From: Kribbella pittospori
Lineage (GTDB): Bacteria > Actinomycetota > Actinomycetes > Propionibacteriales > Kribbellaceae
Direction: 5' to 3'
Length of the DNA stretch: 64,000 nt
Assembly: GCF_004331465.1 (NCBI RefSeq)
Contig: NZ_SJKB01000002.1
Location: forward strand, 372,001 to 436,000
Position 1 is the stretch's first letter, and every line of letters starts with the position of its first letter. Of this stretch, positions 53,847 to 62,081 are shown piece by piece. Under the pieces are notes generated by a model. The model made no database searches, was not told where the DNA came from, and saw nothing but the letters and a program-made list of their open reading frames with translations. A program made the translations under genes and the position numbers.

Positions 53847-55124
53847 ATGTCTTCCACGCTTCACACGACCGTCCGCCGCATCGCGGCACCACTCACGGCG
53901 CTCGTACTGGCCGCCGCGCTCTCCTCGTGCGGCGGCGACTCGGGCTCGTCGTCGACCGAGACCAAGAGCATCACGCTCTGGATGTATCCGGTGATCGGCG
54001 ACCAGGCGGCCAGCGACGCCTACTGGCAGAAGGTCGAGAAGGACTTCGAGGCCGCCAACTCCGGCATCGACCTGAAACTGGAGATGCAGCCCTGGGCGAA
54101 CCGGGAGGAGAAGGTCGCGGCGGCGTTCTCCGGCAAGAAGGGCCCGGACGTCCTGCTGATGATCCCCGACCAGATCCCGCAGTACGTCACCAACGGCTCG
54201 CTGGAGCCGGTCGACGACGTGGTCACGCCGGACAAGGACAAGTTCCTGCCGGCCGCGATCCCGGGCCTGAGTGTCGACGGCAAGGTGTACGGCGCACCGA
54301 TCTACCACACCGTCACCTCGACGATGTACAACAAGACGATCCTGACCAAGGCCGGCATCACCAAGCCGCCGGAGACCTGGGACGAGATCAAGGCCGCGGC
54401 GCCGAAGATCAAGGCGGCCGGGTTCTCGACGCTGGACTACTCCGCCTCGCCGGAGGCGTCGCTGAACCTGAACTTCTACCCGCTGCTGTGGCAGGCCGGC
54501 GGCAAGGTGTTCGCCGACGACGGCAAGTCCGTCGCCTTCAACCAGGCTCCGGGTCTGGAGGCGCTCACCTTCCTCAAGTCCCTGTGGGACGAGGGCGGCA
54601 TCCCGAAGAGCGCCCTGAGCAACGGCAACACGGTCGCCGACTCGCCGCTGGGCAAGGGCCAGGTGGCGATGGCCTTCACCAGCACGCCGGCCGACGCAGG
54701 CACCGTGGCGAAGACCTGGGGCGCGGCGAACATCGAGATCGGTACGCCGCTGACCGGTCAGAAGCAGGTCGGCTTCGGTCTCCCCGGTGGCCTCGTGCTG
54801 AACGCCGCCTCGGAGAACAAGGACGCCGCGAAGAAGTTCATGTCGTTCATGATCCAGCCGCCCCAGCTGGAGGCGCTCAGCAAGGCGTCCGGGTTCTACA
54901 CCCCGCGGACCGACGTGAAGGCGCCGGCCGCGGACGCGACGGCGGCGAAGTTCGCCGACGCACTGCAGTACGCCTTCCCGGGTGAGCCGAACCCGGCCGC
55001 CCGGCAGGTGAACTCGCTGCTCGGCGTCGAGATCCAGGCCGTGCTGACCGGCAAGAAGCAGCCGCAGCAGGCGCTCGACGACGCCGCCAAGCAGGCCAAC
55101 GACCTTCTGTCGAGACAGCGTTGA
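53847..55124 (+). CDS. ABC transporter substrate-binding lipoprotein, 425 aa
   Basis: Lipobox LSSC (lipid-modified Cys28) and a Ser-rich linker, then a carbohydrate-type (cluster D, SBP_bac_1) fold: ITLWMYPVIGDQAASDAYWQKVEKDFEAAN, GPDVLLMIPDQIPQYVTNGSLEPVDD, VYGAPIYHTVTSTMYNKTILTKAGI, PETWDEIKAAAPKIKAAG, FGLPGGLVLNAASENKDAAKKFMSFMI. First gene of a three-gene importer operon; the next gene begins with TTG overlapping its stop. The ligand is unknown; the presence of an enolase-superfamily enzyme under the same operator suggests a sugar acid, amino-acid derivative or similar small acid. Confidence 0.92.
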   Translation: MSSTLHTTVRRIAAPLTALVLAAALSSCGGDSGSSSTETKSITLWMYPVIGDQAASDAYWQKVEKDFEAANSGIDLKLEMQPWANREEKVAAAFSGKKGPDVLLMIPDQIPQYVTNGSLEPVDDVVTPDKDKFLPAAIPGLSVDGKVYGAPIYHTVTSTMYNKTILTKAGITKPPETWDEIKAAAPKIKAAGFSTLDYSASPEASLNLNFYPLLWQAGGKVFADDGKSVAFNQAPGLEALTFLKSLWDEGGIPKSALSNGNTVADSPLGKGQVAMAFTSTPADAGTVAKTWGAANIEIGTPLTGQKQVGFGLPGGLVLNAASENKDAAKKFMSFMIQPPQLEALSKASGFYTPRTDVKAPAADATAAKFADALQYAFPGEPNPAARQVNSLLGVEIQAVLTGKKQPQQALDDAAKQANDLLSRQR

Positions 55125-56026
55125 CCGAGACACTCCGGCAGCCCGCGTCGTCGCTCCGGCGGCGCGGGCCCCGCCGTAGGCCATGGGTCGGGCTGCTGTT
55201 CGTGGCCCCGATGCTGGCGTTGTTCCTGGTGTTCCGGTTCCTGCCGGTGGTCGGCGCGTTCCTGCTCTCGCTGACCGACTACCGGCTCAGCGGCCGCTGG
55301 ACCTTCGTTGCCGTGGACAACTACACGCGGCTGCTCCAGGACGACCTGTTCCGGCAGAGCCTGGTGGTCACCCTCACCTACACGGTGATCTTCGTCCCGC
55401 TGACCGTGCTGCTGTCGCTGGGCACCGCGATCATGTTGCAGCAGGTGGTCTGGAACCGCGGCTTCTTCCGCAGTGTGTTCTTCCTGCCGTACGTGACCAG
55501 CATCGTGCTGGCCGCGGTCATCTGGAAGTGGATCTACGACGCCCAGGACGGCCTGCTGAACGCGGTCCTCGGGCTGGTGTCGGTCGGACCGGTGGACTTC
55601 CTCGGCCAGTCCGGGTCGGTGCTGCCGTCGATCGCGGTGACATCGGCCTGGAAGGGCTTCGGCTACTCGATGCTGATCCTGCTGGCCGGGCTCCAGGCCG
55701 TGCCGAAGTCGTACCTCGAGGCGGCCATGATCGACGGCGCCGGCAGCTGGCAGCGGTTCCGCTACATCACACTGCCGCAGCTGCGTCCGGTGCTGTTCTT
55801 CGTGCTGGTGATCGAGACCATCGGTGCGTTCCAGGTCTTCGACGCGATGTATGTGATGACCGGTGGCGGGCCGGTCCGCTCCAGCTACTCGCTCGTCTAT
55901 CTGCTCTACGACAGCGGATTCAAGTACTTCGACTTCGGCTACGCCAGTGCGATCGGACTGGTGCTGTTCCTGATCGTGCTCATCGTCTCGCTCGTACAGC
56001 GACGGCTCGTCGGGAGGGACGACTGA
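55121..56026 (+). CDS. ABC transporter permease (MalF-type), 301 aa
   Basis: Six hydrophobic segments (VGLLFVAPMLALFLVFRFLPVVGAFLLSL, LVVTLTYTVIFVPLTVLLSLGTAIML, SVFFLPYVTSIVLAAVIWKWIYD and others) and an EAA loop in SYLEAAMIDGAGSWQRFRYITLPQL. TTG 55121 overlaps the stop of the binding-protein gene (TTGA), so it is translationally coupled; no better start exists before the first membrane segment. Confidence 0.93.
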   Translation: MTETLRQPASSLRRRGPRRRPWVGLLFVAPMLALFLVFRFLPVVGAFLLSLTDYRLSGRWTFVAVDNYTRLLQDDLFRQSLVVTLTYTVIFVPLTVLLSLGTAIMLQQVVWNRGFFRSVFFLPYVTSIVLAAVIWKWIYDAQDGLLNAVLGLVSVGPVDFLGQSGSVLPSIAVTSAWKGFGYSMLILLAGLQAVPKSYLEAAMIDGAGSWQRFRYITLPQLRPVLFFVLVIETIGAFQVFDAMYVMTGGGPVRSSYSLVYLLYDSGFKYFDFGYASAIGLVLFLIVLIVSLVQRRLVGRDD

Positions 56027-56898
56027 TGGTGAACCTGCTCGAACGACCCAAGGTCCAGGACCGGACCGAGTCGCCGCGGGTCGACCGCCGGCCGGTCGCC
56101 CGGCTCACCCTGCCGACGCTGCTGGCGCTGACCGCGATCGTCACCGTCGTACCGTTCGCGGCGATGGTCCTGGTCGCGTTCGCGCCGCCGAGCGGCCGGA
56201 CGTTCCCGGACGCACTCAACCCGGCCAACTTCACGTTCGAGAACTTCGAGCGGGTGCTGTCCAGCTCGGACATCCCGCGCTGGACGGTCAACTCGCTGCT
56301 GTACTCGCTGGTATCAGTGGTCTGCGTTCTGCTGTTCGCGTCGATGGCCGGCTACGCCTTCGCGAAGAAGCGGTTCCCCGGCCGGGACATCATGTTCTGG
56401 GCCTTCCTGGCCACCCTGATGGTGCCGTTCCAGGCCACGCTGATCCCGTCGTACATCCTGGTTTCGCGGCTGGACTGGGTGGACAGCTTCTGGGGTCTGA
56501 TCGTGCCCACGCTGGCGAACTCGCAGGCGGTGTTCCTGCTGCGGCAGTTCATCAGCCAGTTGCCGGACGAACTGTTCGAGGCGGCCGAGATCGACGGTGC
56601 GCCGGAGTGGCGGATCTTCACCCAGATCGTGCTGCCGCTGATCCGGCCCGCGCTGGCCACGCTCGGCATCTTCGTGTTCCTGTGGCACTGGAACGACTTC
56701 CTCTGGCCGCTGGTGATCGGCCAGTCCGCCGAGATGCAGACGCTCACCGTCGGCCTGGCGACACTGCAGACGCAGGCGGTGCCGATCAACCAGGTGATGG
56801 CCGGCGCGACCATCACCGTCGTACCGAGCCTGCTCGTGTTCGGCCTGCTGCAGCGCTACCTGACCGACAGCATCGCGATGTCCGGCCTCAAGGGCTGA
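56026..56898 (+). CDS. ABC transporter permease (MalG-type), 290 aa
   Basis: Membrane segments include LPTLLALTAIVTVVPFAAMVLVAF, SLLYSLVSVVCVLLFASMAGYAFA and TLGIFVFLWHWNDFLWPLVI; the EAA loop is ELFEAAEIDGAPEWRIFTQIVLPLI. ATG 56026 overlaps the stop of the upstream permease (TGATG). It completes the importer, which again has no ATPase gene; a global MsiK-type ATPase is expected. Its 3' end overlaps the convergent DUF7144 gene by 11 bases. Confidence 0.93.
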   Translation: MVNLLERPKVQDRTESPRVDRRPVARLTLPTLLALTAIVTVVPFAAMVLVAFAPPSGRTFPDALNPANFTFENFERVLSSSDIPRWTVNSLLYSLVSVVCVLLFASMAGYAFAKKRFPGRDIMFWAFLATLMVPFQATLIPSYILVSRLDWVDSFWGLIVPTLANSQAVFLLRQFISQLPDELFEAAEIDGAPEWRIFTQIVLPLIRPALATLGIFVFLWHWNDFLWPLVIGQSAEMQTLTVGLATLQTQAVPINQVMAGATITVVPSLLVFGLLQRYLTDSIAMSGLKG

Positions 56899-57424
56899 CG
56901 TCCGGCGAGCCCTCCCGGATGACGCGCATCTCGTCGCCGTGGACGGTCAGCGCCCAGATGACCAGGATGTCGACCGCGATCATGATCGTCGACCAGAGCG
57001 GGTACGCCGCGAGGAACGCCACGTTGACCATGAGGCTGATCACCGCCAGGATCACGCCGACGATCCGGCCCCACAACCGGCCGTTCAGCAGCCCGATCCC
57101 GGCCGCGATGACGACCAGGCCCATGAACAGGTGGATCCAGCCCCAGCCCGTGTAGTTGAGGTGGATGGTGAGACCGCGCCGGCCGACCAGGTAGTAGTCG
57201 TCCTCGAACAGCGCGATGAACCCCTGGAACGCGTGGAACATGCCGAGCACGATCATCATCACGCCGGCGAACAGGATCCAGCCGACCCAGCGGCTCGGCC
57301 ACTCCGGAACCTCGACCTCTCCCGGCCCCGGCGGTTGCCGGTGCCTCGCCGCGGTGGGGTTGGCAGCGGCGGGGTTGGCAGGGGTGGCGTTGGCAGCGGT
57401 GGGGTTGGCGTCAGTCTCCGACAT
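56888..57424 (-). CDS. DUF7144-type membrane protein with repeat-bearing N-terminus, 178 aa
   Basis: Four hydrophobic segments (VGWILFAGVMMIVLGMFHAFQGFIALF, IHLFMGLVVIAAGIGLLNG, IVGVILAVISLMVNVAFLAAY, IMIAVDILVIWALTVHG) and the block YYLVGRRGLTIHLNYTGWGWIHL shared with the paralogue at 58549. The cytosolic N-terminus is Ala/Asn/Pro-rich and encoded by a 15-bp tandem repeat. First 14 bases overlap the upstream membrane-protein gene. Function unknown; such proteins are common in actinomycetes. Confidence 0.8.
   Translation of the reverse strand: MSETDANPTAANATPANPAAANPTAARHRQPPGPGEVEVPEWPSRWVGWILFAGVMMIVLGMFHAFQGFIALFEDDYYLVGRRGLTIHLNYTGWGWIHLFMGLVVIAAGIGLLNGRLWGRIVGVILAVISLMVNVAFLAAYPLWSTIMIAVDILVIWALTVHGDEMRVIREGSPDVSP
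57350..57412 (-). repeat. 15-bp tandem repeat, about four copies
   Basis: Units of the form GCGGTGGGGTTGGCA with one or two changes per copy; in the DUF7144 frame they encode (A/T)-A-N-P-x type repeats. Copy number may vary between strains. Confidence 0.65.
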
Positions 57425-58532
57425 CGTGACCTCCTACTCGTGGTGGCGGGGGTTGCACGGCCTCCGGATGGGCGGCGCGGTAGTCGGCGACCGGGTGGTA
57501 GCGGTCGTAGAGCATGGTCAGAATGCTCACCAGGAAGACGAAGAAGAGGGTGTCGGACAGCCGCAGATCGCCGCCGCCGAAGCGCCGCAGCAGGATGTAG
57601 TCGACGATGACCAGTCCGATGTTGACCGCGAAGACGACGCCGAAGGAGATCACTGCGGAGTCCCAACCGTAGCCCCGCCGGGCCGACCAGAGCCCGATCG
57701 CGGAGTTCAGGATGACGAAGACGGCGATACCGAAGAACAGTTGCAGATCGGTCGCCTCGACCCCCGGCAGCACCCGTCCGTAGATCACGCTGATCAGGCC
57801 GATCAGGAAGATCTTCTCCACCGAGGCCAGGTCGAACACCTTGCGGTGCGCGGCCTGGTACGCGGCCCGCTCACTGGCCTCGTCGATCTCGACCGGCAGC
57901 GGGTCGGCCGCCAGTCGCAGCGACCAGTCGGCCGGACTGAGCCGGGGCCGGACCACGAACCACAGGACCGCGGCGAGCGCGAGGATCGCGATCACCAGGG
58001 CCGGCCCGAACCACGAGACGTCGCGGATGGTGTCGGTCAGGTCCAGCTGGGCGATGTGGATCCAGTACTCCTGCGGCAGCTTGATGAAGATCCAGATCCC
58101 TCCGGCCACCAAGACCCAGAACCTGAACGAGTAGCGCAGCGGATTGCGGCGGCTGCGCACCAGTTCGTAGGCGATGAAGAAGTACTCGAAGGTGTTCGGG
58201 AAGACCATCAGCAGGAACCGGGCGCCGCTGAGTTCGAAGGCCACCACGCCGACCTGCCGGTAGAAGAACAGGAACCGGCTGATCTTGACCGCCGCGTGAT
58301 TGGTCCAGTTGCGCAGGCTGGCCAGATAGGCGACGGCCAGATAGAACACGTCCATCGCCTTGTCGTAGCTCTGGTAGTTCGGCGGGTCGAATCCGAAGGT
58401 CTGGAAAATGGTCTGGTCGACGCCGTCCAGCAACAGGCAGGCGACGATCGCGGGCAGCGGGTAGCGCGGGATGAGCAGCGGCAGGAGGAACCGCGCCAGC
58501 ACCACCGTCCAGAAGACAACGTCGACGCCCAT
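57411..58532 (-). CDS. Polytopic membrane protein of unknown function, 373 aa
   Basis: Six to eight hydrophobic segments (VVFWTVVLARFLLPLLIPRYPLPAIVACLLLDGVDQTIF, FVLVAGGIWIFIKL-type, LVIAILALAAVLWFVV, IFLIGLISVIYGRVLPG, SFGVVFAVNIGLVIVDYILL). Notable polar blocks are YQSYDKAMDVFYLAVAYLASLRNW and FNTFEYFFIAYELVR-like FPNTFEYFFIAYELVR. No transporter or enzyme signature recognised. It lies between two DUF7144 paralogues, overlapping one by 14 bases, so the three form an operon. Confidence 0.7.
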   Translation of the reverse strand: MGVDVVFWTVVLARFLLPLLIPRYPLPAIVACLLLDGVDQTIFQTFGFDPPNYQSYDKAMDVFYLAVAYLASLRNWTNHAAVKISRFLFFYRQVGVVAFELSGARFLLMVFPNTFEYFFIAYELVRSRRNPLRYSFRFWVLVAGGIWIFIKLPQEYWIHIAQLDLTDTIRDVSWFGPALVIAILALAAVLWFVVRPRLSPADWSLRLAADPLPVEIDEASERAAYQAAHRKVFDLASVEKIFLIGLISVIYGRVLPGVEATDLQLFFGIAVFVILNSAIGLWSARRGYGWDSAVISFGVVFAVNIGLVIVDYILLRRFGGGDLRLSDTLFFVFLVSILTMLYDRYHPVADYRAAHPEAVQPPPPRVGGHDVGD

Positions 58533-58548
58533 GTCCGGCGGGACCCGG

Positions 58549-58959
58549 TCAGCTGTGGATCATTCGCGGCCGAGTCACGGCCCAGATCACCCAGACATCG
58601 AGGGCGATCACGAGCAACGACCACACCGGCGCGTAGGGAATGAAGAAGAAGTTGTCGATCGCGCTCAGGATCGCCAGCACCAGCGCCGTCACCCCGGCCC
58701 AGGTGGCCCGGTAGAACAGGCCGAAGCCCGCCACCACCATGAGCAGGCCCAGCAGCAGGTGGATCCAGCCCCAGGCCGTGGTGTCGAGGTGGAAGGCGTA
58801 CCCCTGGGCGGTCACGAAGTACCGGTCGTCGATGATCGCGGCGAGCCCGGTGATCACCTGGAACGCGCCGATCAGGACCATCATGGTCGCGGCGAACATG
58901 ACACCGGTCATCGCAAAGACGGATTGCTCTCGCCGGTCGTCGGTCTCTTCCTGGGTCAT
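58549..58959 (-). CDS. DUF7144-type membrane protein, 136 aa
   Basis: Paralogue of the 56888-57424 gene: FAMTGVMFAATMMVLIGAFQVITGLAAII, DDRYFVTAQGYAFHLDTTAWGWIHLLLGLLMVVAGFGL, VTALVLAILSAIDNFFFIPYAP, LLVIALDVWVIWAVTRP. It has the same four-segment plan but a short N-terminus. It lies 16 bases upstream of the polytopic membrane gene in the same operon. Role unknown. Confidence 0.82.
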   Translation of the reverse strand: MTQEETDDRREQSVFAMTGVMFAATMMVLIGAFQVITGLAAIIDDRYFVTAQGYAFHLDTTAWGWIHLLLGLLMVVAGFGLFYRATWAGVTALVLAILSAIDNFFFIPYAPVWSLLVIALDVWVIWAVTRPRMIHS

Positions 58960-59120
58960 CTGCGCCCACCCCTCAGTGGTCGGCCACCCCGAATGGATGC
59001 CGAGTGCTCATCGACACTAAGCGCGCACGGGCGGTCAGAGGATCATCCGAGTTGGGTGATGTCGGCGTGGGGGATGCGAGCGCTGTTCGAGGTCCGGACC
59101 CACCCCGGAGGGAGGCTTCG

Positions 59121-59896
59121 ACGTACCGGACTCCCCCGCCCCGCCCGCAGACGACCCGCTCCCCGCTCCAGCGGCCGCCGCACTCCCGCGGGGGGTCGTC
59201 GTACTGCTGGCCGGGCTGGTCTCGCTGGTAGCGGTCAACGCCCTCCTGCTGGGGCTGGCTCGCGGAACGCGGGATCGGCGACCAGGAGATCCAGACCGCG
59301 CTCCAGGCGTTCGATTTCGGCACGGTCCTCGACCTCCTGCAAAGCTGGCTGACCAGCCTGCTCGGGGTCTTCTCCGATCTCGGTCTGATCGTGGTGCTGC
59401 TGTTCTTCCTGGGCATCGACGCCATCCGGTTCACCGACCGGATGACCGAGACGAGGCTGGTCCGGCCCGCGTTCGCCGGCGCCTTGATCGGCTTCGCCCG
59501 CGATACAACGCGCTATCTGATCGTCTCGAGCGTGTTCGGACTGGTCGTGGCGCTGGTGGACATCGGGGTGCTCTACCTGCTCGACATCCCGCTCCCGTGG
59601 TTGTGGGGGCTGCCCGCGTTCATCACCAACTACATCCCGAACGTCGGGTTCTTCATCGGCCTCGTCCCGCCCGCGCTGCTCGGCCTGCTCGACAGCGGGT
59701 GGATGACGATGCTCTGGGTGATCGCCAACTGGGCGCCATTCTCGCCATTCCGCTGTCGCTGCTGACGAGGGCGCTGCTGGTGGACGCGGACCCCTCCACC
59801 GCCTGGCTGAGCGGGCTCATCTCCGGCGACGACCCGCAGGAGGAGGCGGCGGTCGAGCCCGCTCCGGCGGAGGAGCCGTCGGAGGCTGAGGTTTAG
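59121..59896 (+). pseudogene. Decayed AI-2E family transporter gene
   Basis: Pieces of an AI-2E/UPF0118 permease occur in shifting frames. First LPRGVVVLLAGLVSL (about 59150-59200), then after a break near 59250 GWLAERGIGDQEIQTALQAF through VVLLFFLGIDAIRFTDRM and ITNYIPNVGFFIGLVPPALLGLL, then after a second break near 59732 the tail ILAIPLSLLTRALLVDADPS. Each break removes tens of residues that are normally present (the start region with two membrane segments; the segment before LGALLAIPL) and changes frame. No start codon or ribosome site precedes the first piece. The gene is not expected to make a working protein. Confidence 0.8.
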
Positions 59897-60861
59897 TTGC
59901 TGAGCTCCCCGAACGCCTCGATCGAGCGGAGTACGTCGGCCTGCGGCATCCCGGGCGGCTGGATCCGCAGGATGATGCCGTCGGCCCCCATCTCCTCGTA
60001 GTGCGCCAGTCGCTCGGCGCACTCGGCCGGGGACCCGATCACGCTGCGTGCGGCGATGTCGTCCCAGCCCTGCGTGTAGCGGCTCGCGTCCGTCGAGGTG
60101 CGCTTCCAGCCGGTGTAGGCGTCGTACAGGTCGCGCAGCGGCTCCTCCAGCGTCTGCCGGGCGTCCTGCGAGGTCGGGGCGCAGAAGCCCTCCCGGCAGA
60201 GGATCACCTCGGCACCGAGCGTGCCCTCGCCGCGCGGGTACGACAGGTACTCGGCGATCTTGTCCGGCAGGTCGGAGTCCAGTTCGTTGAACGATGTGGT
60301 CCAGCCGTCGCACATCCGCGCGGTCCGCTCCAGTACGGCGGACACCCGGCCGCCGTTCCACAGCCGCGGCCGTGGGTTCTGCAGCGGGCGCGGTGAGAGA
60401 TACGCCTCACGGATGCTGGTGAACTTGCCGTCGTACGAGACCTCGTCCTCGGTCCAGAGCCGGGTGACGATCTCCAGGCACTCCTCGAACCGCGCGACCC
60501 GCTCCGGCTGCGTCACGCCGTACAGGGCGAACTCCTCCGGCCGGTAGCCGAGCACGAATCCGGCGGTGACGCGGCCGCCGGAGAGTACGTCGAGGTGAGC
60601 GAGCGTCTCGGCCAGGACAACGGGGTGGTAGAGCGGGGCAACGATCCCCGCGGTGGCGATCCCGATCCGCTCGGTCTTCGCCGCCAGCCAGGTCAGCGAG
60701 GTGAGGATCTCGTGGTACCCGGGCCGGTGCAGGTGCCGTTCCCCGAGCACGATCCACTCGAACCCGGCCTGTTCGGCCAGCCGTGCCTGCTCCACCGCGT
60801 CCGCCAGCAAGGGCCGCTCGCCGGGGGTGCCGTAGAGGTTCAGATAGAGACCCAGCCGCAT
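59893..60861 (-). CDS. LLM-class flavin-dependent oxidoreductase, 322 aa
   Basis: Luciferase-like TIM barrel: RLGLYLNLYGTPG, ARLAEQAGFEWIVLGERHLHRPGYHEI, TERIGIATAGIVAPLYHPVVLAETLAHLDVLSGGRVTAGFVLGYRPEEFALYGV, and NGGRVSAVLERTARMCDGW. It needs FMN with a partner reductase, or F420. Such enzymes oxidise, for example, aldehydes, amines or sulfur compounds. It is divergent from the enolase-superfamily gene; the perfect operator O4 lies 39 bases upstream of its start. Substrate unknown. Confidence 0.9.
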   Translation of the reverse strand: MRLGLYLNLYGTPGERPLLADAVEQARLAEQAGFEWIVLGERHLHRPGYHEILTSLTWLAAKTERIGIATAGIVAPLYHPVVLAETLAHLDVLSGGRVTAGFVLGYRPEEFALYGVTQPERVARFEECLEIVTRLWTEDEVSYDGKFTSIREAYLSPRPLQNPRPRLWNGGRVSAVLERTARMCDGWTTSFNELDSDLPDKIAEYLSYPRGEGTLGAEVILCREGFCAPTSQDARQTLEEPLRDLYDAYTGWKRTSTDASRYTQGWDDIAARSVIGSPAECAERLAHYEEMGADGIILRIQPPGMPQADVLRSIEAFGELSN

Positions 60862-60899
60862 CGGGGTGCCACCTTCCGTTGACAGAGAGCGCTCGCGGT

Positions 60900-60921
60900 A
60901 TTTACGGTCTTGACCGTAAAT
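60900..60921. promoter_or_regulatory. Operator copy O4: perfect 22-bp palindrome
   Basis: ATTTACGGTC-TT-GACCGTAAAT has two perfect 10-bp arms. It sits in the 96-base region between the divergent LLM (60861) and enolase-superfamily (60958) genes, so one bound protein could control both. The same half-sites with equal spacing occur at 51624, 51699 and 53778. Confidence 0.85.
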
Positions 60922-60957
60922 GCTTTCGCGTCAGAATGCGACCCTTAGGAGCCGGAA

Positions 60958-62073
60958 TTGAGTGTTGCATCGCAGCCGGTCGGGTTGCCCGCCGGGACCG
61001 GCTCGGGGCCGATCAGCGCGATCAAGACCCGAGTGGTGAGTGCGCGGTACCGCCGGCCGTTCCGGATCAGCAGCGGGACCAGCACGGAACTGGTCAGCCT
61101 GGTCGTCGAGGTACACACCGCCGACGGTGCCATCGGCATCGGTGAGACGTCCCCGATGACGGCGTACACCGGGGAGACGCTGGCCGGGGTCACCGCCGCG
61201 ATCGAGGAACATCTCGCCCCGGCTCTGATCGGCCGCGACCCGCTCGACCGGGCCGGGGCGCATGTGGTGATGGACACAGTCCTTCGCGGCCAGCAGGTGG
61301 CCAAGTCCGGCCTCGACATCGCGCTGTTCGACCTGGCCGGCCGGATCAGTGGCTGGCCGGTGCACACGTTGCTCGGCGGCAGCGTCCGGGACCGTGTGCA
61401 GACGACCTGGGTGGTCGGGCTGGGCACGCTGGACGAGATGGCGGCCGAGGCCGCCGAGTACTCCGCCAAGGGCTTCAGCCATCTGAAGGTCAAGGGCGGC
61501 CACGTACCGGCCGACGACCTGGAGCTGATCCGCGCGGTCCGCTCCGTCATCCCCGCCGACGCCGAGCTGTGTCTCGACGCCAACGAGGGGTACGACGCGA
61601 CCGCGCTGCCGTACCTGGCGAAGATGGCGGACGCCGGTCTGACGCTGCTGGAGCAGCCGCTGCCGCGCTGGGACCTGGCCGGCCTGGTCCGGCTGCGGGA
61701 GCGCCTCGACGTACGGCTGATGGTCGACGAGAGCATGCACTCGCTGCACGACGCTCTCGAGATCGCGCGCCGCGGTGCGGCCGACGTACTGAACATCAAG
61801 ATCCTCAAGGTCGGCGGACTGCACCGCGCCCTCCAGATCGCGAACGTGGCCGAGGCCGCCGGGCTGGCGGTGAAGGTAGGCTCCATGCCGGAGCTGGGCG
61901 TGGCCACACTGGCCGCTGTTCACCTGGCCGCCGCCGTACCGGGTGCCACTGTCGCGGCCGATCTGGTCGGTCCGCTGATGGTGCACGAGGATCCACTCGC
62001 TCCGACCGTCTTCGCCGACTGTGACGGCTGGATCGACGTACCCAAGCGACCAGGCCTCGGCCACGACGTCTGA
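60958..62073 (+). CDS. Enolase-superfamily enzyme, MLE/dipeptide-epimerase subgroup, 371 aa
   Basis: Capping domain IGIGETSPMTAYTGETLAG and barrel with Lys177-x-Lys179 (HLKVKGG), metal ligands Asp207 (CLDANEGY), Glu232 (LLEQPLP), Asp257 (MVDESMHS), and Lys281 in NIKILKVGG. The Lys-Lys acid/base pair is that of the muconate-lactonizing / dipeptide epimerase / hydroxyproline-dehydratase group, not the mandelate-racemase group. The start is TTG 60958 with TTAGGAG 6 bases upstream. It is followed 8 bases later by a DapA-family gene. Reaction (epimerisation, dehydration or cycloisomerisation) cannot be told from sequence alone. Confidence 0.88.
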   Translation: MSVASQPVGLPAGTGSGPISAIKTRVVSARYRRPFRISSGTSTELVSLVVEVHTADGAIGIGETSPMTAYTGETLAGVTAAIEEHLAPALIGRDPLDRAGAHVVMDTVLRGQQVAKSGLDIALFDLAGRISGWPVHTLLGGSVRDRVQTTWVVGLGTLDEMAAEAAEYSAKGFSHLKVKGGHVPADDLELIRAVRSVIPADAELCLDANEGYDATALPYLAKMADAGLTLLEQPLPRWDLAGLVRLRERLDVRLMVDESMHSLHDALEIARRGAADVLNIKILKVGGLHRALQIANVAEAAGLAVKVGSMPELGVATLAAVHLAAAVPGATVAADLVGPLMVHEDPLAPTVFADCDGWIDVPKRPGLGHDV

Positions 62074-62081
62074 GAGGTCCC

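Noticed and set aside
51852..55184. 1110-codon open frame opposite the propeller and binding-protein genes
   Set aside because: Arg/Gly/Val-rich shadow translation with no domain; the plus-strand genes have clear signal peptides and motifs.
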